Assembly: GCF_022662375.1 (NCBI RefSeq)
Contig: NZ_JAKNQL010000007.1
Location: 210,016-274,015 of the forward strand
Direction of reading: 5' to 3'
Length of the DNA: 64,000 bases
Source: Pseudomonas sp. CROZ-RG-20F-R04-15
GTDB taxonomy: Bacteria > Pseudomonadota > Gammaproteobacteria > Pseudomonadales > Pseudomonadaceae
Part shown: piece after piece, positions 1 to 10,340 of the stretch
How positions within the stretch are numbered: position 1 is the stretch's first letter
How the letters are laid out: each line of letters starts with the position of its first letter
Made by a program: the position numbers and the translations under genes
Notes under the pieces: model-generated
Seen by the model: the letters and a program-made list of their open reading frames with translations, nothing else
Databases searched by the model: none
What the model was told of the DNA's origin: nothing

Positions 1-1
1 C

Positions 2-337
2 CCGAAAATCGCCGCGCGAGAAGCGGAAGTCAACCAACTCGAATCCGAGCGCGAAGCCTTGTCGCGCGAGCACACCGAGCAACTGGAAAGTGCGCTGGCT
101 GACTATGAACGGCTGAATCGCGCGGTCCAGCGCAATGCGCAAAGTCTGGTGCCGCTGGCCAAAGAGAAAGTCGAACTGAACATGGCCAGCTACCGCGCCG
201 GCAAAATCGATTTGAATGCGCTTGTCGCTGCCCGCCGAGAACTCATCGAGGCTCGTCTTAAGCAGATCGACGTGGAGGAGCAGCGAGCGCTGACCAGCGC
301 ACGGCTCTACTTTGCCTACGGGGAGGTCAGCCAATGA
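2..337 (+). CDS. cusC: CusC-type outer-membrane efflux protein, C-terminal part (cut by window edge)
   Basis: The reading frame is open from base 2, so only about the last 111 residues are visible. They form the long amphipathic helical hairpin typical of the TolC/OEP family, with heptad-rich Glu/Arg/Leu sequence and the family signature region around AKEKVELNMASYRAGKIDL. This is the outer-membrane channel of a tripartite RND pump. It overlaps the next gene by 4 nt (ATGA), so it is the first visible member of a tightly coupled copper/silver efflux operon. The symbol is inferred from the CusB/CusA/CusF neighbours rather than from this fragment alone. Confidence 0.85.
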   Translation, partial: PKIAAREAEVNQLESEREALSREHTEQLESALADYERLNRAVQRNAQSLVPLAKEKVELNMASYRAGKIDLNALVAARRELIEARLKQIDVEEQRALTSARLYFAYGEVSQ

Positions 338-1581
338 GCCTTAAATGGAGCGGGGCATTGCTGGCCGGCGTTGCAATGGCAGTGGGCGTTGTCGGTGGTT
401 ACTGGCTGGCGCCTCAACGCATCAGCAACGTGCAGGCCGCTGCGCCTGAGCAGCACCTCAACACGGCGAACGATCGCAAGGCGTTGTACTGGTACGACCC
501 GATGTACCCGCAGCAAAAATTCGACAAGCCAGGCAAGTCGCCCTTCATGGACATGCAACTGGTGCCGCAATATGCCAGTGGCAGCAGCGATCAAGCGACG
601 GTCAGCATCGATCCCGGCGTGGCTCAGAATCTCGGGTTGCGCTCGGCAGCGGTCGCCCGTGGGGTGTTTGACTCCTTTCTCGACGTGACGGGGATCCTCG
701 CTTTCAACGAGCGGGATGTCGCGGTCATCCAGGCCCGCACTCCGGGCTTTGTCGAGCGGGTTTACGCCCATGCGCCAGGTGATCTGCTCAAAGCCAACGC
801 GGCGTTGGCGGATATTCTGGTGCCCGAGTGGGCGGCGGCGCAGACCGAGTTCCTGGCACTCAAAAACAATGGTGATCGCGATTTACTCGCTGCGGCGCGC
901 CAGCGCTTACGGCTCACCGGAATGCCCCCGGCATTGATTGCGCAGGTCGAGCGCAACGGTAAGGTCCAGCCTTACCTGACGCTGACCAGCCCGATTGGCG
1001 GCGTGTTGCAAGAGCTCAGCCTGCGGATCGGCATGACCGTCGCGGCGGGCGAGACGCTGGCGCGGGTCAATGGTTTGAGCCGTGTCTGGCTGGCGGTGGC
1101 CGTTCCCGAATCAGAGGCTGGCACCATTGCCGTGGGCCAGTCGGTTGAGGCGCAATTCCCGGCCTTTCGCGGAACCAGGGTCATAGGCAGGGTCAGCACC
1201 ATTCTGCCGGACACCAATGCGGACAGTCGCACCTTGCGCGTCCGCGTCGAACTGCCCAATCCGGACGGGCTCCTCAAGCCCGGTTTGACGGCGCAAGTAC
1301 GCTTGATTCGTTCAACCGGGCAGAGTGTGTTGTGGGTGCCGAGCGAGGCGATCATTCGCACTGGCCGACGTGCCCTGGTGATGCTTGCCGAAGACGCTGG
1401 ACGCTATCGTCCCGTGGAGGTGCAACCGGGGCAGGAGAGCGATGGCAAAACCGTCATTGTCAGTGGCCTGCAGGAGGGGCAGAAAGTCATCACGTCGGGG
1501 CAGTTCCTGCTCGACTCAGAGGCCAGTCTCAAAGGCATCGTCGCCGGTTCTGAAGACGCGAAATCGGGAGGTCAGCCATGA
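334..1581 (+). CDS. cusB: CusB-type periplasmic adaptor of a Cu/Ag RND efflux pump
   Basis: The protein has 415 residues with an N-terminal signal/anchor helix (about residues 8-26). A heavy-metal-binding domain follows at about 49-80 ([12 protein letters not shown] ... [11 protein letters not shown]), which is characteristic of CusB-like adaptors and absent from drug-efflux adaptors. Next come the barrel-sandwich and beta-barrel domains of the HlyD/RND adaptor family. It bridges the inner-membrane pump and the outer-membrane channel and is thought to pass monovalent metal to CusA. The start overlaps cusC and the end overlaps cusA (ATGA again), indicating translational coupling. A 105-residue ORF in another frame inside it is a shadow. 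Confidence 0.93.
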   Translation: MSLKWSGALLAGVAMAVGVVGGYWLAPQRISNVQAAAPEQHLNTANDRKALYWYDPMYPQQKFDKPGKSPFMDMQLVPQYASGSSDQATVSIDPGVAQNLGLRSAAVARGVFDSFLDVTGILAFNERDVAVIQARTPGFVERVYAHAPGDLLKANAALADILVPEWAAAQTEFLALKNNGDRDLLAAARQRLRLTGMPPALIAQVERNGKVQPYLTLTSPIGGVLQELSLRIGMTVAAGETLARVNGLSRVWLAVAVPESEAGTIAVGQSVEAQFPAFRGTRVIGRVSTILPDTNADSRTLRVRVELPNPDGLLKPGLTAQVRLIRSTGQSVLWVPSEAIIRTGRRALVMLAEDAGRYRPVEVQPGQESDGKTVIVSGLQEGQKVITSGQFLLDSEASLKGIVAGSEDAKSGGQP

Positions 1582-4500
1582 TCGCTGCCCTTATTCGGTG
1601 GTCCGTCGCCAATCGTTTTCTGGTGCTGCTGGCGACGCTATTTGTCACCGCGTGGGGCGTCTGGTCGGTGCAGAGCACGCCTGTCGATGCGCTGCCGGAC
1701 CTGTCCGACGTGCAAGTCATCATCCGCACGCCCTATGCGGGACAAGCCCCGCAGATCGTCGAGAACCAGGTGACCTATCCATTAGCGACCACCATGCTCT
1801 CGGTGCCGGGGGCGAAAACCGTGCGCGGTTACTCGTTCTTTGGCGACAGCTTTGTCTATGTGCTGTTCGAGGACGGCACCGATCTTTACTGGGCGCGTTC
1901 GCGGGTGCTCGAGTACCTGAGCCAGATCCAGAGTCGACTGCCGGCGAGTGCCAAACCGGCATTGGGGCCGGATGCCACAGGGGTTGGCTGGATCTATCAG
2001 TACGCGCTGGTGGATCGCACCGGTGGGCATGATCTGGCGCAACTGCGCGCACTGCAGGACTGGTTCCTCAAGTTTGAGCTGAAAACGCTGCCCAATGTCG
2101 CGGAAGTGGCCACGGTCGGCGGCATGGTCAAGCAGTATCAGGTGCAACTTGAACCGCTGAAAATGGCCAGCCTCGGTATCACGCAGAGCCAGATAGCCGA
2201 AGCCATCGGCAAAGCCAATCAGGAAACCGGTGGTGCGGTGCTGGAGATGGCCGAAACCGAGTTCATCGTGCGGGCGTCCGGTTACCTGAAGTCGCTCGAT
2301 GATTTTCGCGCGATCCCGCTCAAACTCGGCGCCGGCGGCGTACCGGTGACGTTGGGCGATGTCGCGACGATTCATTTGGGCCCGGAAATGCGCCGTGGCA
2401 TCAGCGAACTCGACGGCGAAGGCGAGGCGGTCGGTGGCGTGGTGATTTTGCGCAGCGGCAAGAACGCCCGGGACACCATTGCAGCAGTCAAAAACAAACT
2501 CGACGAACTGAAAAGCAGCTTGCCGGCCGGCGTTGAAATCGTCACCACCTACGATCGCAGCAAGCTGATCGATCGCGCGGTCGAAAACCTCAGCCACAAA
2601 CTGCTCGAAGAGTTCATCGTCGTGGCACTGGTGTGCGGGATCTTTCTGTGGCACTTGCGCTCATCGCTGGTGGCGATCATTTCCCTGCCGGTGGGCGTGC
2701 TGATTGCCTTTATCGTCATGCGCTATCAGGGCCTCAACGCCAACATCATGTCGCTGGGCGGGATCGCCATTGCCATCGGTGCCATGGTCGACGCCGCCGT
2801 GGTCATGATCGAGAACGCGCATAAAAAAATCGAGGCGTGGCATGCGGCCAATCCGGGAGAGGAACTGCAGGGCGAGCGGCATTGGCAGGTGATGACAGAA
2901 GCGGCGGCAGAAGTCGGCCCCGCGCTGTTCTTTTGCCTGTTGATCATTACGCTGTCGTTCATCCCGGTGTTCACACTTGAGGCGCAGGAGGGCCGGTTGT
3001 TCGGGCCGTTGGCGTTTACCAAGACCTATGCCATGGCGGCAGCGGCGGGTTTGTCGGTGACACTGGTGCCGGTACTGATGGGCTACTGGATACGCGGACG
3101 CATTCCAGGTGAACAACAGAACCCTTTGAATCGCTGGCTGATCCGGATCTACCAACCGGCGCTGGACGCGGTGCTTCGTCGTCCAAAAATCACCTTGCTG
3201 GCAGCACTATTGGTGTTCGTCAGTGCGCTATGGCCGATGTCGCGTTTGGGTGGCGAGTTTCTCCCGCCGCTGGACGAGGGCGATCTGCTTTACATGCCGT
3301 CGGCTTTGCCTGGGCTGTCGGCGCAGAAGGCCGCGCAATCGCTGCAACAGACCGATCGCCTGATCAAGACCGTGCCCGAAGTGGCGCACGTCTTCGGCAA
3401 GGCCGGCCGCGCCGAAACGGCCACGGACCCGGCGCCGCTGGAGATGTTCGAAACCACCATTTCGTTCAAGCCCCACGAGCAATGGCGCGCCGGGATGACC
3501 GCAGAAAAACTGGTGGAAGAACTTGACCGCGTAGTGCGTGTGCCCGGTCTGACCAACATCTGGATTCCGCCGATTCGCAATCGCATCGACATGCTGGCCA
3601 CCGGGATCAAAAGCCCCATAGGCGTAAAAGTCGCTGGCGCCAACCTCGCCGAAATCGATGCCGTCACCCAAGCGGTCGAGGGCGTCGCGAAAAACGTCTC
3701 CGGCGTCAGTTCCGCACTGGCCGAACGCCTGACCGGCGGGCGCTACATCGACGTTGATATCGACCGCAAAACGGCGGCCCGCTACGGCTTGAACATCGCC
3801 GATGTGCAAGCCATCGTTGCCGGCGCCATCGGCGGTGAAAACGTCGGCGAAACCATTGAAGGCCTCGCGCGTTTCCCGATCAACCTGCGTTACCCACGCG
3901 AGTGGCGTGACTCGCCGGGTGCCCTGGAACAATTGCCGATCTACACCGCATCAGGCCTGCAGATCACCCTCGGCACCGTGGCCAAAATCAACATTACCGA
4001 CGGTCCCCCGATGCTCAAAAGCGAAAACGCCCGCCCCTCAGGCTGGGTGTACATCGACGTGCGCGGACGGGACATCGCCTCGGTCGTCGCCGATCTGCGC
4101 CGTGCCGTCAACGAACAGGTCAAATTGCAGCCCGGTATGAGCCTCAGCTACTCGGGCCAGTTCGAGTTCCTCGAAAGGGCCAACGCACGCCTCAAACTGG
4201 TAGTCCCGGCGACGCTGTTGATCATCTTCGTGCTGCTCTACCTGACCTTCACCCGCTTCGACGAAGCTCTGCTGATCATGGCCACGCTGCCGTTCGCACT
4301 GACGGGCGGCGCGTGGTTTCTCTATCTGCTCGGCTACAACCTGTCGGTCGCCACCGGCGTCGGCTTCATCGCCCTGGCCGGGGTTTCCGCCGAGTTCGGC
4401 GTGATCATGTTGCTCTACTTGAAGAATGCCTGGGCTGAACGCATAAACCTCGGCGACACCTCCGAGCGCGCACTGGTCGCAGCCATTCGCAAAGGCGCCG

Positions 4501-4736
4501 TGCAGCGAGTGCGTCCCAAGGCCATGACGGTGGCGGTGATCATCGCCGGGTTGTTGCCCATTCTGCTGGGGAGTGGATCGGGGAGTGAAGTGATGAGCCG
4601 TATAGCTGCGCCGATGGTGGGTGGGATGGTCACGGCGCCGTTGCTTTCGTTGTTTGTGATTCCGGCGGCGTATCGGTTGATGCGTCGGCGGGGGTTGGCA
4701 GTTGAACGTGTCATTAATGAAGGGGAAGTTGTATGA
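1578..4736 (+). CDS. cusA: CusA-type heavy-metal RND efflux pump
   Basis: The length of 1052 residues is normal for the HME-RND family, with two halves of large periplasmic loops plus transmembrane bundles. The three methionines of the E. coli CusA metal site fall here at the same residue numbers: M573 ([10 protein letters not shown]), M623 (APLEMFETT) and M672 (NRIDMLATG), which supports Cu(I)/Ag(I) specificity over Co/Zn/Cd. The signature [15 protein letters not shown] lies near the C-terminus. It is the proton-driven inner-membrane transporter of the Cus complex. Four-base overlaps with cusB and cusF make the operon very compact. Confidence 0.96.
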   Translation: MIAALIRWSVANRFLVLLATLFVTAWGVWSVQSTPVDALPDLSDVQVIIRTPYAGQAPQIVENQVTYPLATTMLSVPGAKTVRGYSFFGDSFVYVLFEDGTDLYWARSRVLEYLSQIQSRLPASAKPALGPDATGVGWIYQYALVDRTGGHDLAQLRALQDWFLKFELKTLPNVAEVATVGGMVKQYQVQLEPLKMASLGITQSQIAEAIGKANQETGGAVLEMAETEFIVRASGYLKSLDDFRAIPLKLGAGGVPVTLGDVATIHLGPEMRRGISELDGEGEAVGGVVILRSGKNARDTIAAVKNKLDELKSSLPAGVEIVTTYDRSKLIDRAVENLSHKLLEEFIVVALVCGIFLWHLRSSLVAIISLPVGVLIAFIVMRYQGLNANIMSLGGIAIAIGAMVDAAVVMIENAHKKIEAWHAANPGEELQGERHWQVMTEAAAEVGPALFFCLLIITLSFIPVFTLEAQEGRLFGPLAFTKTYAMAAAAGLSVTLVPVLMGYWIRGRIPGEQQNPLNRWLIRIYQPALDAVLRRPKITLLAALLVFVSALWPMSRLGGEFLPPLDEGDLLYMPSALPGLSAQKAAQSLQQTDRLIKTVPEVAHVFGKAGRAETATDPAPLEMFETTISFKPHEQWRAGMTAEKLVEELDRVVRVPGLTNIWIPPIRNRIDMLATGIKSPIGVKVAGANLAEIDAVTQAVEGVAKNVSGVSSALAERLTGGRYIDVDIDRKTAARYGLNIADVQAIVAGAIGGENVGETIEGLARFPINLRYPREWRDSPGALEQLPIYTASGLQITLGTVAKINITDGPPMLKSENARPSGWVYIDVRGRDIASVVADLRRAVNEQVKLQPGMSLSYSGQFEFLERANARLKLVVPATLLIIFVLLYLTFTRFDEALLIMATLPFALTGGAWFLYLLGYNLSVATGVGFIALAGVSAEFGVIMLLYLKNAWAERINLGDTSERALVAAIRKGAVQRVRPKAMTVAVIIAGLLPILLGSGSGSEVMSRIAAPMVGGMVTAPLLSLFVIPAAYRLMRRRGLAVERVINEGEVV

Positions 4737-5059
4737 AGCTGGGTTTGATTGCGGTTTTCGGGATTGCCGGAATGTTGTCGTTTGCTGCTTGGGGGGAGGA
4801 CATGGCAGGGATGAAAATGGAGCAGGCGTCGCAGCCAGCAGCTGTTGCGAGTGCTGAGGGGACGATCAAGGCGATTGATCCTGTGAAGCATACGGTGACG
4901 CTGGCGCATGGCGCAGTTCCGGCATTGCAGTGGCCGCCGATGACGATGGGGTTTTCAGTGGCGGAGGAGCAGTTGGCAGGGTTTGAGGTTGGGGATCGGG
5001 TGTTGTTTTCGTTTCGGGTGGATGGGGGGAGGGCGGTGATTGTTTCCATGAAAAAATGA
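4733..5059 (+). CDS. cusF: CusF-type periplasmic Cu(I)/Ag(I) metallochaperone
   Basis: A 108-residue secreted protein with a signal peptide (about 1-21) followed by a Met-rich linker (MAGMKME). The small OB-fold carries the CusF metal site: H59, W67, M70 and M72 in [16 protein letters not shown], matching the His/Trp/Met/Met cation-pi site of E. coli CusF. It delivers metal to CusB/CusA. It is the last gene of the operon, overlaps cusA by 4 nt and is followed by a terminator. CusF is often encoded between cusC and cusB, so its position after cusA is a small difference in order. Confidence 0.93.
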   Translation: MKLGLIAVFGIAGMLSFAAWGEDMAGMKMEQASQPAAVASAEGTIKAIDPVKHTVTLAHGAVPALQWPPMTMGFSVAEEQLAGFEVGDRVLFSFRVDGGRAVIVSMKK

Positions 5060-5078
5060 GGTGTTGAGGGAGCGTTTG

Positions 5079-5104
5079 CCGGCACGGGTTACTGTGCCGG
5101 TTTT
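5079..5104 (+). terminator. Rho-independent terminator of the cus operon
   Basis: CCGGCAC and GTGCCGG form a 7-bp stem around an 8-nt loop and are followed directly by TTTT, 20 nt after the cusF stop codon. Confidence 0.75.
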
Positions 5105-5387
5105 GCTAACAAGTTATTCCGAGGCGGGCCGTAGTCCAGCTGAGGTGCGCTCATTTTCGACCGGTAGCTTTCGGCCAGAAGCGGTCGTACGACCGTCGCA
5201 TCACATACACTAAGCCCCCCTTGGGTAGTACAAACAGCAACTACGCCGAAAGCCGGAAACCCGGCACTGCGCCTGACCTTCGTCGACATTCTAAAACCTT
5301 CACTTTAAAGCGCTTTAAGCTCTCCAGTCGCCTTACGCATAGAGGCTCACGCATAATTCGAGCCTGATCCGGTTGAAAAAGCTCAAC
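5105..5387. other. Intergenic stretch with palindromes
   Basis: No convincing gene is present; a 66-codon leftward ORF (5089-5289) has no family resemblance. The stretch holds one copy of the dispersed GGCC-centred palindrome (5155-5186, outer arms CGACCG/CGGTCG) and a perfect 14-nt palindrome TTAAAGCGCTTTAA at 5305-5318, close to the 3' end of the AraC gene. Confidence 0.5.
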
Positions 5388-6254
5388 TCAGCGGCGCAGT
5401 GATAAAGCGTCTCGGTTCGGCGTTACGCCGAAAACCTTCTTGTATTCTCGACTGAACTGAGAGGGGCTGGCGTATCCGGTCTCAAATGCGACACCTGTAA
5501 CATTGGATGCTCCGGATGCGAGCAGCCGTCGGGCAGTTAGTAGCCTCAGTTGTCGCTGGTAAGCGAGCGGACTATGTGCAGTAACCGCCTTGAAATGTCG
5601 GTGGAACGAGGTGACGCTCATACCGACCTGAGCGGCAAGCCAATGCACACTCATTGGCTTATCGGCGTTCGCGCTGATCCAGTCTGCCGCGATTTTGATT
5701 TGTCCAAACCGGGTGTTGTGCGTTCCAATTTGGCGGAGCCTGGAGCCTAGCGGGCTTAACAATAGACGGTAGTAAAACTCGCGCTCGAACTGGGAGCCAA
5801 GCACTTTAAGCTCTGCTGGCGTATCAAGCAGACCGATGAAACGAACCAACGGCTCGACAAAACTGCTATCGGCTTGGGCTAACGAGATAGCGCCCGCCTG
5901 CGGAGCTGGTTGGGTCGACTCGCTCATATCGAGAAGCAAGCCAGCGACGATCCCTGCGTCGAGCATCAATTCGACACTGATATAGGGTTGTTCCGGGCTC
6001 GCCTCTACCACTTCACTCACGAACGGTAACCCGACCGCTGCCACTGCACAGGTGCCCGGATGGCAATCGAACGTACTATCGGCAATGTTCATCCGCTTGG
6101 CGCCTTGCAGTAGCAGATAAAACTTCGGCGCGAACAGAGCCGGGGTCGGAGGAACCGGAGCGTCTGTGGATCTGATTGTCAGTTGGGGAAGAGCGTTTGA
6201 TAGATCGGCGCAGCCGCGATGTCGGCTCGCGATTGCGAGGAGATGTTCCAACAT
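5388..6254 (-). CDS. AraC-family transcriptional regulator (AraC_N type)
   Basis: The 288-residue protein has an N-terminal ligand-sensing cupin-like domain (AraC_N type, about residues 20-170, including KFYLLLQGAKR and VGLPFVSEV) and a C-terminal double helix-turn-helix domain (about 185-285). The second HTH shows the family signature GVAFETGYASPSQFSREYKK. It is transcribed divergently from the SnoaL-like gene at 6416 and probably controls it, possibly along with itself. In this subfamily the regulator often sits next to the small oxidoreductase or isomerase it controls. The effector is unknown. The start ATG at 6254 was kept because the N-terminal domain is complete from there. Confidence 0.9.
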   Translation of the reverse strand: MLEHLLAIASRHRGCADLSNALPQLTIRSTDAPVPPTPALFAPKFYLLLQGAKRMNIADSTFDCHPGTCAVAAVGLPFVSEVVEASPEQPYISVELMLDAGIVAGLLLDMSESTQPAPQAGAISLAQADSSFVEPLVRFIGLLDTPAELKVLGSQFEREFYYRLLLSPLGSRLRQIGTHNTRFGQIKIAADWISANADKPMSVHWLAAQVGMSVTSFHRHFKAVTAHSPLAYQRQLRLLTARRLLASGASNVTGVAFETGYASPSQFSREYKKVFGVTPNRDALSLRR

Positions 6255-6415
6255 GAGGGATGTCGATCCTAGTCGTGCTCGCTATAAGCCAGCGGTTTCT
6301 CAAGCTAAAGCAGTTGGTAGGATCAGGCAAGGCTTTAGCACTATGTAGGATGTGGTCAGGCCGGTTTTTTGTGAAAGTGGCGGCATCCAACGTAACTTGA
6401 TTTAGAGGAACGACG

Positions 6416-6886
6416 ATGTCAGACCAACACTCACGCTTGCAGCAATTTATGGACGAGGCGTCCATCCGAAACACCATTGCACGTTTCGCCGACAGCGCGA
6501 CACGCGCAGACCCCGCAATGTTTCACTCGGTTTGGGCTGATGATGGCGAATTCATCATTGGTCAAACACCTCACGGCCAGTACTCTAAAGGCGCAGACAA
6601 CAATGTGGCGCTGCTTCACAAACTGCGCTCAGGCAAGGAGTTCTTCGTTCAGTTCGCACTGCCGGGGGTGATTGTTATCGACGGTGATCAGGCAACTACT
6701 CGCACATTCGTGCATGAGTCTGCACGCGGCCCAGGCGAGAAGTACTACCGCAATCACTGCATTGCGTTCGATGTGCTACAACGCTCGGGAGACGATTGGG
6801 TTTTCAAAAGCAGATCCTTTCAGTACCTCTGGCTCGACACCGGAGCGTTCGGCGGAAACGGATTCCCGCTGTTCCCGGCGGCATAG
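6416..6886 (+). CDS. SnoaL/NTF2-like small polyketide-cyclase-fold protein
   Basis: The 156-residue single-domain protein has the SnoaL-like pattern: an N-terminal helix (EASIRNTIARFADSATRAD), then F-x-S-V-W-A-D-D-G-E-F, and an alternating beta-sheet C-terminus ending in a Phe/Leu-rich strand. Relatives include scytalone dehydratase, steroid isomerases and many enzymes without known substrates; no specific reaction can be assigned. The start is preceded by GAGGAACGACG. It is divergent from the AraC gene (161-nt gap), which suggests shared control. Confidence 0.82.
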   Translation: MSDQHSRLQQFMDEASIRNTIARFADSATRADPAMFHSVWADDGEFIIGQTPHGQYSKGADNNVALLHKLRSGKEFFVQFALPGVIVIDGDQATTRTFVHESARGPGEKYYRNHCIAFDVLQRSGDDWVFKSRSFQYLWLDTGAFGGNGFPLFPAA

Positions 6887-7010
6887 TGCCTGGCCTGACT
6901 ACCTGCCCCCCGTGACAGGGCTATTCATAGGTCGATACGCGGCTGGTTGGGGCCACAAAGGGCGAGATGTAGTCGCCCGCTTACCAACGATTTGGTCTAG
7001 GCAGAACAGC

Positions 7011-7400
7011 TCACATACGGGCTCTGAAACCGCTTGCGAGCTTCGCAAAAGCGTCAGAGGCAACGCTTTGATACCCGTTTTTTCGACGTAACAATGCCGC
7101 TGTGCGACTAGGCAATAAGTGGGTTGTCTGAAGCTCACGCAATCCAGCTTGCTCACGCACTATCGCGTCGGGAAGGATGGTTGCCATGCGACCTTGCTTG
7201 GCGACCTTGAGCAAGATGGCAATTGAGTTCGCTTCCAGCACGATGTTCGGCGTGAAACGTTGCTTCTGGCACCAGGCATCCACTGCCGTCCGGGTCGCAA
7301 ACCCAGGTGCCAGCAATGCGAAACGGAGGGTTTTCAGGTCTGCGAGTGTGAGAGGCGCCTGCATCGGACCGGTTTTTCTAGACGTATCCACCGTCCGCAT
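7011..7400 (-). pseudogene. Truncated LysR-type (CynR-like) regulator, effector domain only
   Basis: From about residue 20 the 129-residue ORF matches the second half of a LysR effector-binding domain of CynR type (LRFALLAPGFATRTAVDAWC, then GRMATILPDAIV). The helix-turn-helix and the first effector subdomain are missing. The first 15 or so codons do not resemble the family and appear to be junction sequence. The truncated end faces the tyrosine recombinase gene 45 nt away, so the loss probably happened when that element arrived. It is unlikely to function as a regulator. Confidence 0.75.
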
Positions 7401-7445
7401 TTGGTCGGTTAGCGACGGCCTGACTTCGACCGTCGCTATGCATGA

Positions 7446-8066
7446 TCAAACCTCAGTCTGTTCCGCCATCTCCAGTGCGTCATCGACCTCAATCCCCAGA
7501 TATCGAACAGTGCTCTCCAGCTTCGTATGGCCGAGCAGCAACTGAACCGCCCGTAGGTTCTTCGTTCTGCGATAGATTAGTGATGCCTTCGTACGTCTCA
7601 TTGTGTGAGTGCCATACATGGCTGGATCAAGGCCTACGGCTTTCACCCAGCCTTTGACGATACGAGCGTATTGACGAGTGGATAGATGGTCTGAGGTATG
7701 CAGCCGGCTAGGAAAAAGGCAGTCCTCGCTGCGTAGTTGTGCCTGATGTATCCAGGCCACGAGAGCTGACCGTGTTTGCTCAGTGATCTCAAACTGCACT
7801 GGCCGCTGCGTTTTCTGCTGCATCACCATGGCTCGTGATGATACGTGCTCGCCATGAGCGACATCGCGCACGCGGAGCTTGGTTAAGTCGCAGGCTCGAA
7901 GCTTACTGTCGATGGCCAGATCGAAGAGAGCCAGATCCCGGGTTCTTTCCGCAATTTGAAGCCTTACTCGGATGGCCCAGATATCTCTCAGTCGGAGTGG
8001 GGCTTTCTGCCCGACTAGTTTTCCTTTGTTCCAGGGCTGACGGCTGCAGGTAGCGATGATGTTCAT
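7446..8066 (-). CDS. Small tyrosine-type site-specific recombinase
   Basis: The 206-residue protein consists of essentially the catalytic domain of the phage-integrase family without an arm-binding N-terminal domain. All catalytic residues are visible: R57 (SKLRACDL), K85, H154 and R157 (GTHTMRR), H180 (LLLGH) and the nucleophile Y189 (TVRYLGIE). I chose the ATG at 8066 rather than the longer frame because GGAGG sits 7 nt upstream and residue 1 then matches this family of about 200 residues. This compact family is widespread and often orphan. The gene lies between a broken LysR gene and an intact one. Its attachment site is not identified. Confidence 0.9.
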   Translation of the reverse strand: MNIIATCSRQPWNKGKLVGQKAPLRLRDIWAIRVRLQIAERTRDLALFDLAIDSKLRACDLTKLRVRDVAHGEHVSSRAMVMQQKTQRPVQFEITEQTRSALVAWIHQAQLRSEDCLFPSRLHTSDHLSTRQYARIVKGWVKAVGLDPAMYGTHTMRRTKASLIYRRTKNLRAVQLLLGHTKLESTVRYLGIEVDDALEMAEQTEV

Positions 8067-8263
8067 GACAAGTCCTCCACGTGTGGAAAGACAAGGATGG
8101 CTAATCAGAGCGACGGTTGCTAACCGGCCAATAGCTGCCATTCATAATGAGCAGTAAACCACCCATTGCAGCCGGTCGCGCCCGACGCAGTCGATCAAAA
8201 TCATCTGCTCATTCACGGTTGTGAGGGGGCGGAAAAAATTCAGACGCCTTGAAGGTCGATGTC
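8067..8263. other. Intergenic stretch upstream of the recombinase
   Basis: It contains a copy of the dispersed GGCC palindrome (about 8116-8140) and a 9-bp inverted repeat, AATGAGCAG (8146-8154) with CTGCTCATT (8205-8213), 50 nt apart. Either could be part of a recombination or regulatory site for the recombinase; this is inference only. Confidence 0.4.
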
Positions 8264-9157
8264 TCAGCCCCTGTAGAGTAACGCTTCAACTACAACGCCA
8301 AACGCTGATGAGTGTTCGCGACGATTGGGGTAGTAGAGATGGTAACCGGCAAAGGGTTGGCACCAATCCTCCAACACCCGAACAAGGCTACCGTCGGCAA
8401 GCTCCTTCGCCACCATGTCCTCTGGCAGGAAAGCCAAGCCACATCCCGCCACGGCCGCACGCAGAATTGGCACGCTGCTGTTGAATGTCCATTGGCCTTC
8501 GACGCGGGCCTTGAGTTCGTGGCCATCCTTTTCGAAATCCCATTGCATCAGGCTGCCGTGAGTCGGCAGGCGCAGGTTGATGCAGTTGTGCGCCGCCAGA
8601 TCTCCCGGTTCCATCGGGTAAGGCCGATGCTGGAAATACTGCGGCGAGCCGACAACGGCGATGCGTAACGAAGGCCCGATCGGCACGGCGATCATGTCCT
8701 TGGCCACCTGATCACCCAGTCGAACACCAGCGTCATAGCGCTGCGCGACGATGTCAGAGAGGGCGTAGTCCACGGTGATTTCGACTTTTATGTCCGGGTA
8801 GTCGGGCAGCACTTTCAGCAGCTTCGGCCAAAGAATATTGTTCGCGGCGTGTTCCGACGCTTGGATTCGCACATTGCCGGCAGGAGTGTCGCGAAATTCG
8901 CTGACGGCGGCCAGTTCCAGTTCGATCTCATCGAACCTCGGTGCCATCGATTGATACAACCGCTGACCCGCCTCGGTCGGCGAGACGCTGCGTGTGGTGC
9001 GCGTCAGCAGGCGCACACCCAAGCGGCTTTCCAGTGCGCGCATGGTGTGGCTCAGCGCCGACTGCGAGACGCCGAGTTGTGCGGCAGCACGGGTAAAGCT
9101 GCCTTCGCGGGTGATGATCACGAAGGCTTGCAGGTCGTTGAGATTGGCGCGGGACAT
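8264..9157 (-). CDS. LysR-family transcriptional regulator
   Basis: Starting at the ATG at 9157 gives 297 residues, the usual length. The N-terminal winged HTH (NLNDLQAFVIITREGSFTRA then LGVSQSALSHTMRALE) is followed by a complete type 2 periplasmic-binding-like effector domain. A longer frame to 9214 adds 19 residues unlike the family. It lies 26 nt downstream of the leftward hydrolase/aldo-keto reductase cluster and in the same direction, unlike most LysR genes, which are divergent from their target. It is a good candidate regulator for the 9.2-15.5 kb cluster. LysR members near AKR/flavodoxin genes often respond to electrophiles or oxidants, but the inducer here is unknown. Confidence 0.9.
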   Translation of the reverse strand: MSRANLNDLQAFVIITREGSFTRAAAQLGVSQSALSHTMRALESRLGVRLLTRTTRSVSPTEAGQRLYQSMAPRFDEIELELAAVSEFRDTPAGNVRIQASEHAANNILWPKLLKVLPDYPDIKVEITVDYALSDIVAQRYDAGVRLGDQVAKDMIAVPIGPSLRIAVVGSPQYFQHRPYPMEPGDLAAHNCINLRLPTHGSLMQWDFEKDGHELKARVEGQWTFNSSVPILRAAVAGCGLAFLPEDMVAKELADGSLVRVLEDWCQPFAGYHLYYPNRREHSSAFGVVVEALLYRG

Positions 9158-9239
9158 TGATGAGAACCTCTCATGAGGGGGCGCGGAATCAATCCATGAA
9201 AGCAGGTTGCGCACAGATGCGCGACCCCCAGAGAGTTGA

Positions 9240-10292
9240 TTACAAGGTGCGGGCGTAGAACGTGGTCAGTTTGCCAATCGCGGCATCGACATAACGCGGC
9301 ACCCAGTAGGTTTCAATGTGGGTGGCGCCATCGAGGATGAACACTTCCTTGTCGGTGGTGCCGGTGGCTTTGGGGAACGCATCCTGGGTCATGTACAGGC
9401 TGTCGGCCTTGCTGCCGGCGATCATCAGCAACGGTTGATTGATCAACTCGATATGGTCGGTGGCGTCGAAACGCATCAGGTCAATAAGGCTGCTGGTGGT
9501 GTATTTGAAGGTCGAGTTCGGGTGCGCGTGGGTTTTCCAGTAGTACTCATAGCCTTGGCGATACAGTTCGAAAGGCAGTTTGACAATCTGCTCGTCGGTG
9601 AGGTTGGCATCCCCCGAATACAGCACCGCGCCCCCCGCTGCTTCTTGCGCGCGGGCAGCTGATGCCTACTGCAAACGTTGCTGGATGCTGTCCATTTGCG
9701 AGTCGTTGTAGCCGTTGCGGCGTACTCGACCCGAGTTGAACATGCTCACCGTCGCCAGGGATTTGAAGCGTTTGTCGGTTTGCGCCGCCGCCAACGAATA
9801 ACCACCGCCGCCACAAATGCCGAGCAGGCCCAGACGATTGTCATCCACGCCAGCGAACTGGCTGATGAAATCGGCCATGCCGTGAATGTCTTCGATGCGA
9901 TACGCCGGTTTATCGATGCTGCGCGGCTGGCCACCGCTGGCGCCCTGATAGGCCGCATCGGCCGTGATGGTGATGTAGCCCTGTTCGGCGAGCCGCTGGG
10001 CATAGAGACCGGCGACTTGCTCTTTTACGCCGCCATTGGGATGCGCAACCACCACGGTCGGGTAGTTCTTCTTCGCGTCGTAGTTGGCAGGAGTGTAGAC
10101 ATTGGCGGCGATGTCCAACCCGTTGAGCTTATAGCTGACCGGGTGGATGTTGACCTTGCCCGGCTCGTTCTTGCTGATCGCGCCGTCATAGGCGAGTGTG
10201 AACGGGTTCTTCTTGTAGTCAGCGGCTAACGCTTCGCCCGCCGAGAGACCGACCAATGCCGACATGAGCGTGGCTTTGAGAGTGTTTTTCAC
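9240..10292 (-). pseudogene. Secreted alpha/beta hydrolase interrupted by one in-frame amber codon
   Basis: Two ORFs (9666-10292 and 9240-9626) lie in exactly the same frame. They are separated only by a TAG at 9666-9668 (codon 209, directly after a CAG) and by in-frame sequence that reads as normal protein (ASAARAQEAAGG). Joined, they give a hydrolase of about 350 residues with a signal peptide (1-24, ending ALAA). It has a nucleophile elbow with Cys in place of Ser (GLLGICGGGGY, C160), as in dienelactone-hydrolase-like families, and a C-terminal catalytic His region (DGATHIETYW). A single C-to-T change would create the stop. Unless the stop is suppressed or is an assembly error, the product is truncated and inactive. 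Confidence 0.85.
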
Positions 10293-10340
10293 GTGAAGCT
10301 CCTGAGCAAAAAAAGGGCGGCAGTTGCAAAAGTATTTGGG

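Noticed and set aside
5089..5289. 66-codon leftward ORF after cusF
   Set aside because: Starts in repeat-like DNA, no ribosome-binding site, no family resemblance.
9240..10292. Frameshift or two separate genes in the hydrolase
   Set aside because: The two ORFs are in the same frame (start positions differ by a multiple of three) and the linking sequence is coding-like; only one stop codon separates them.
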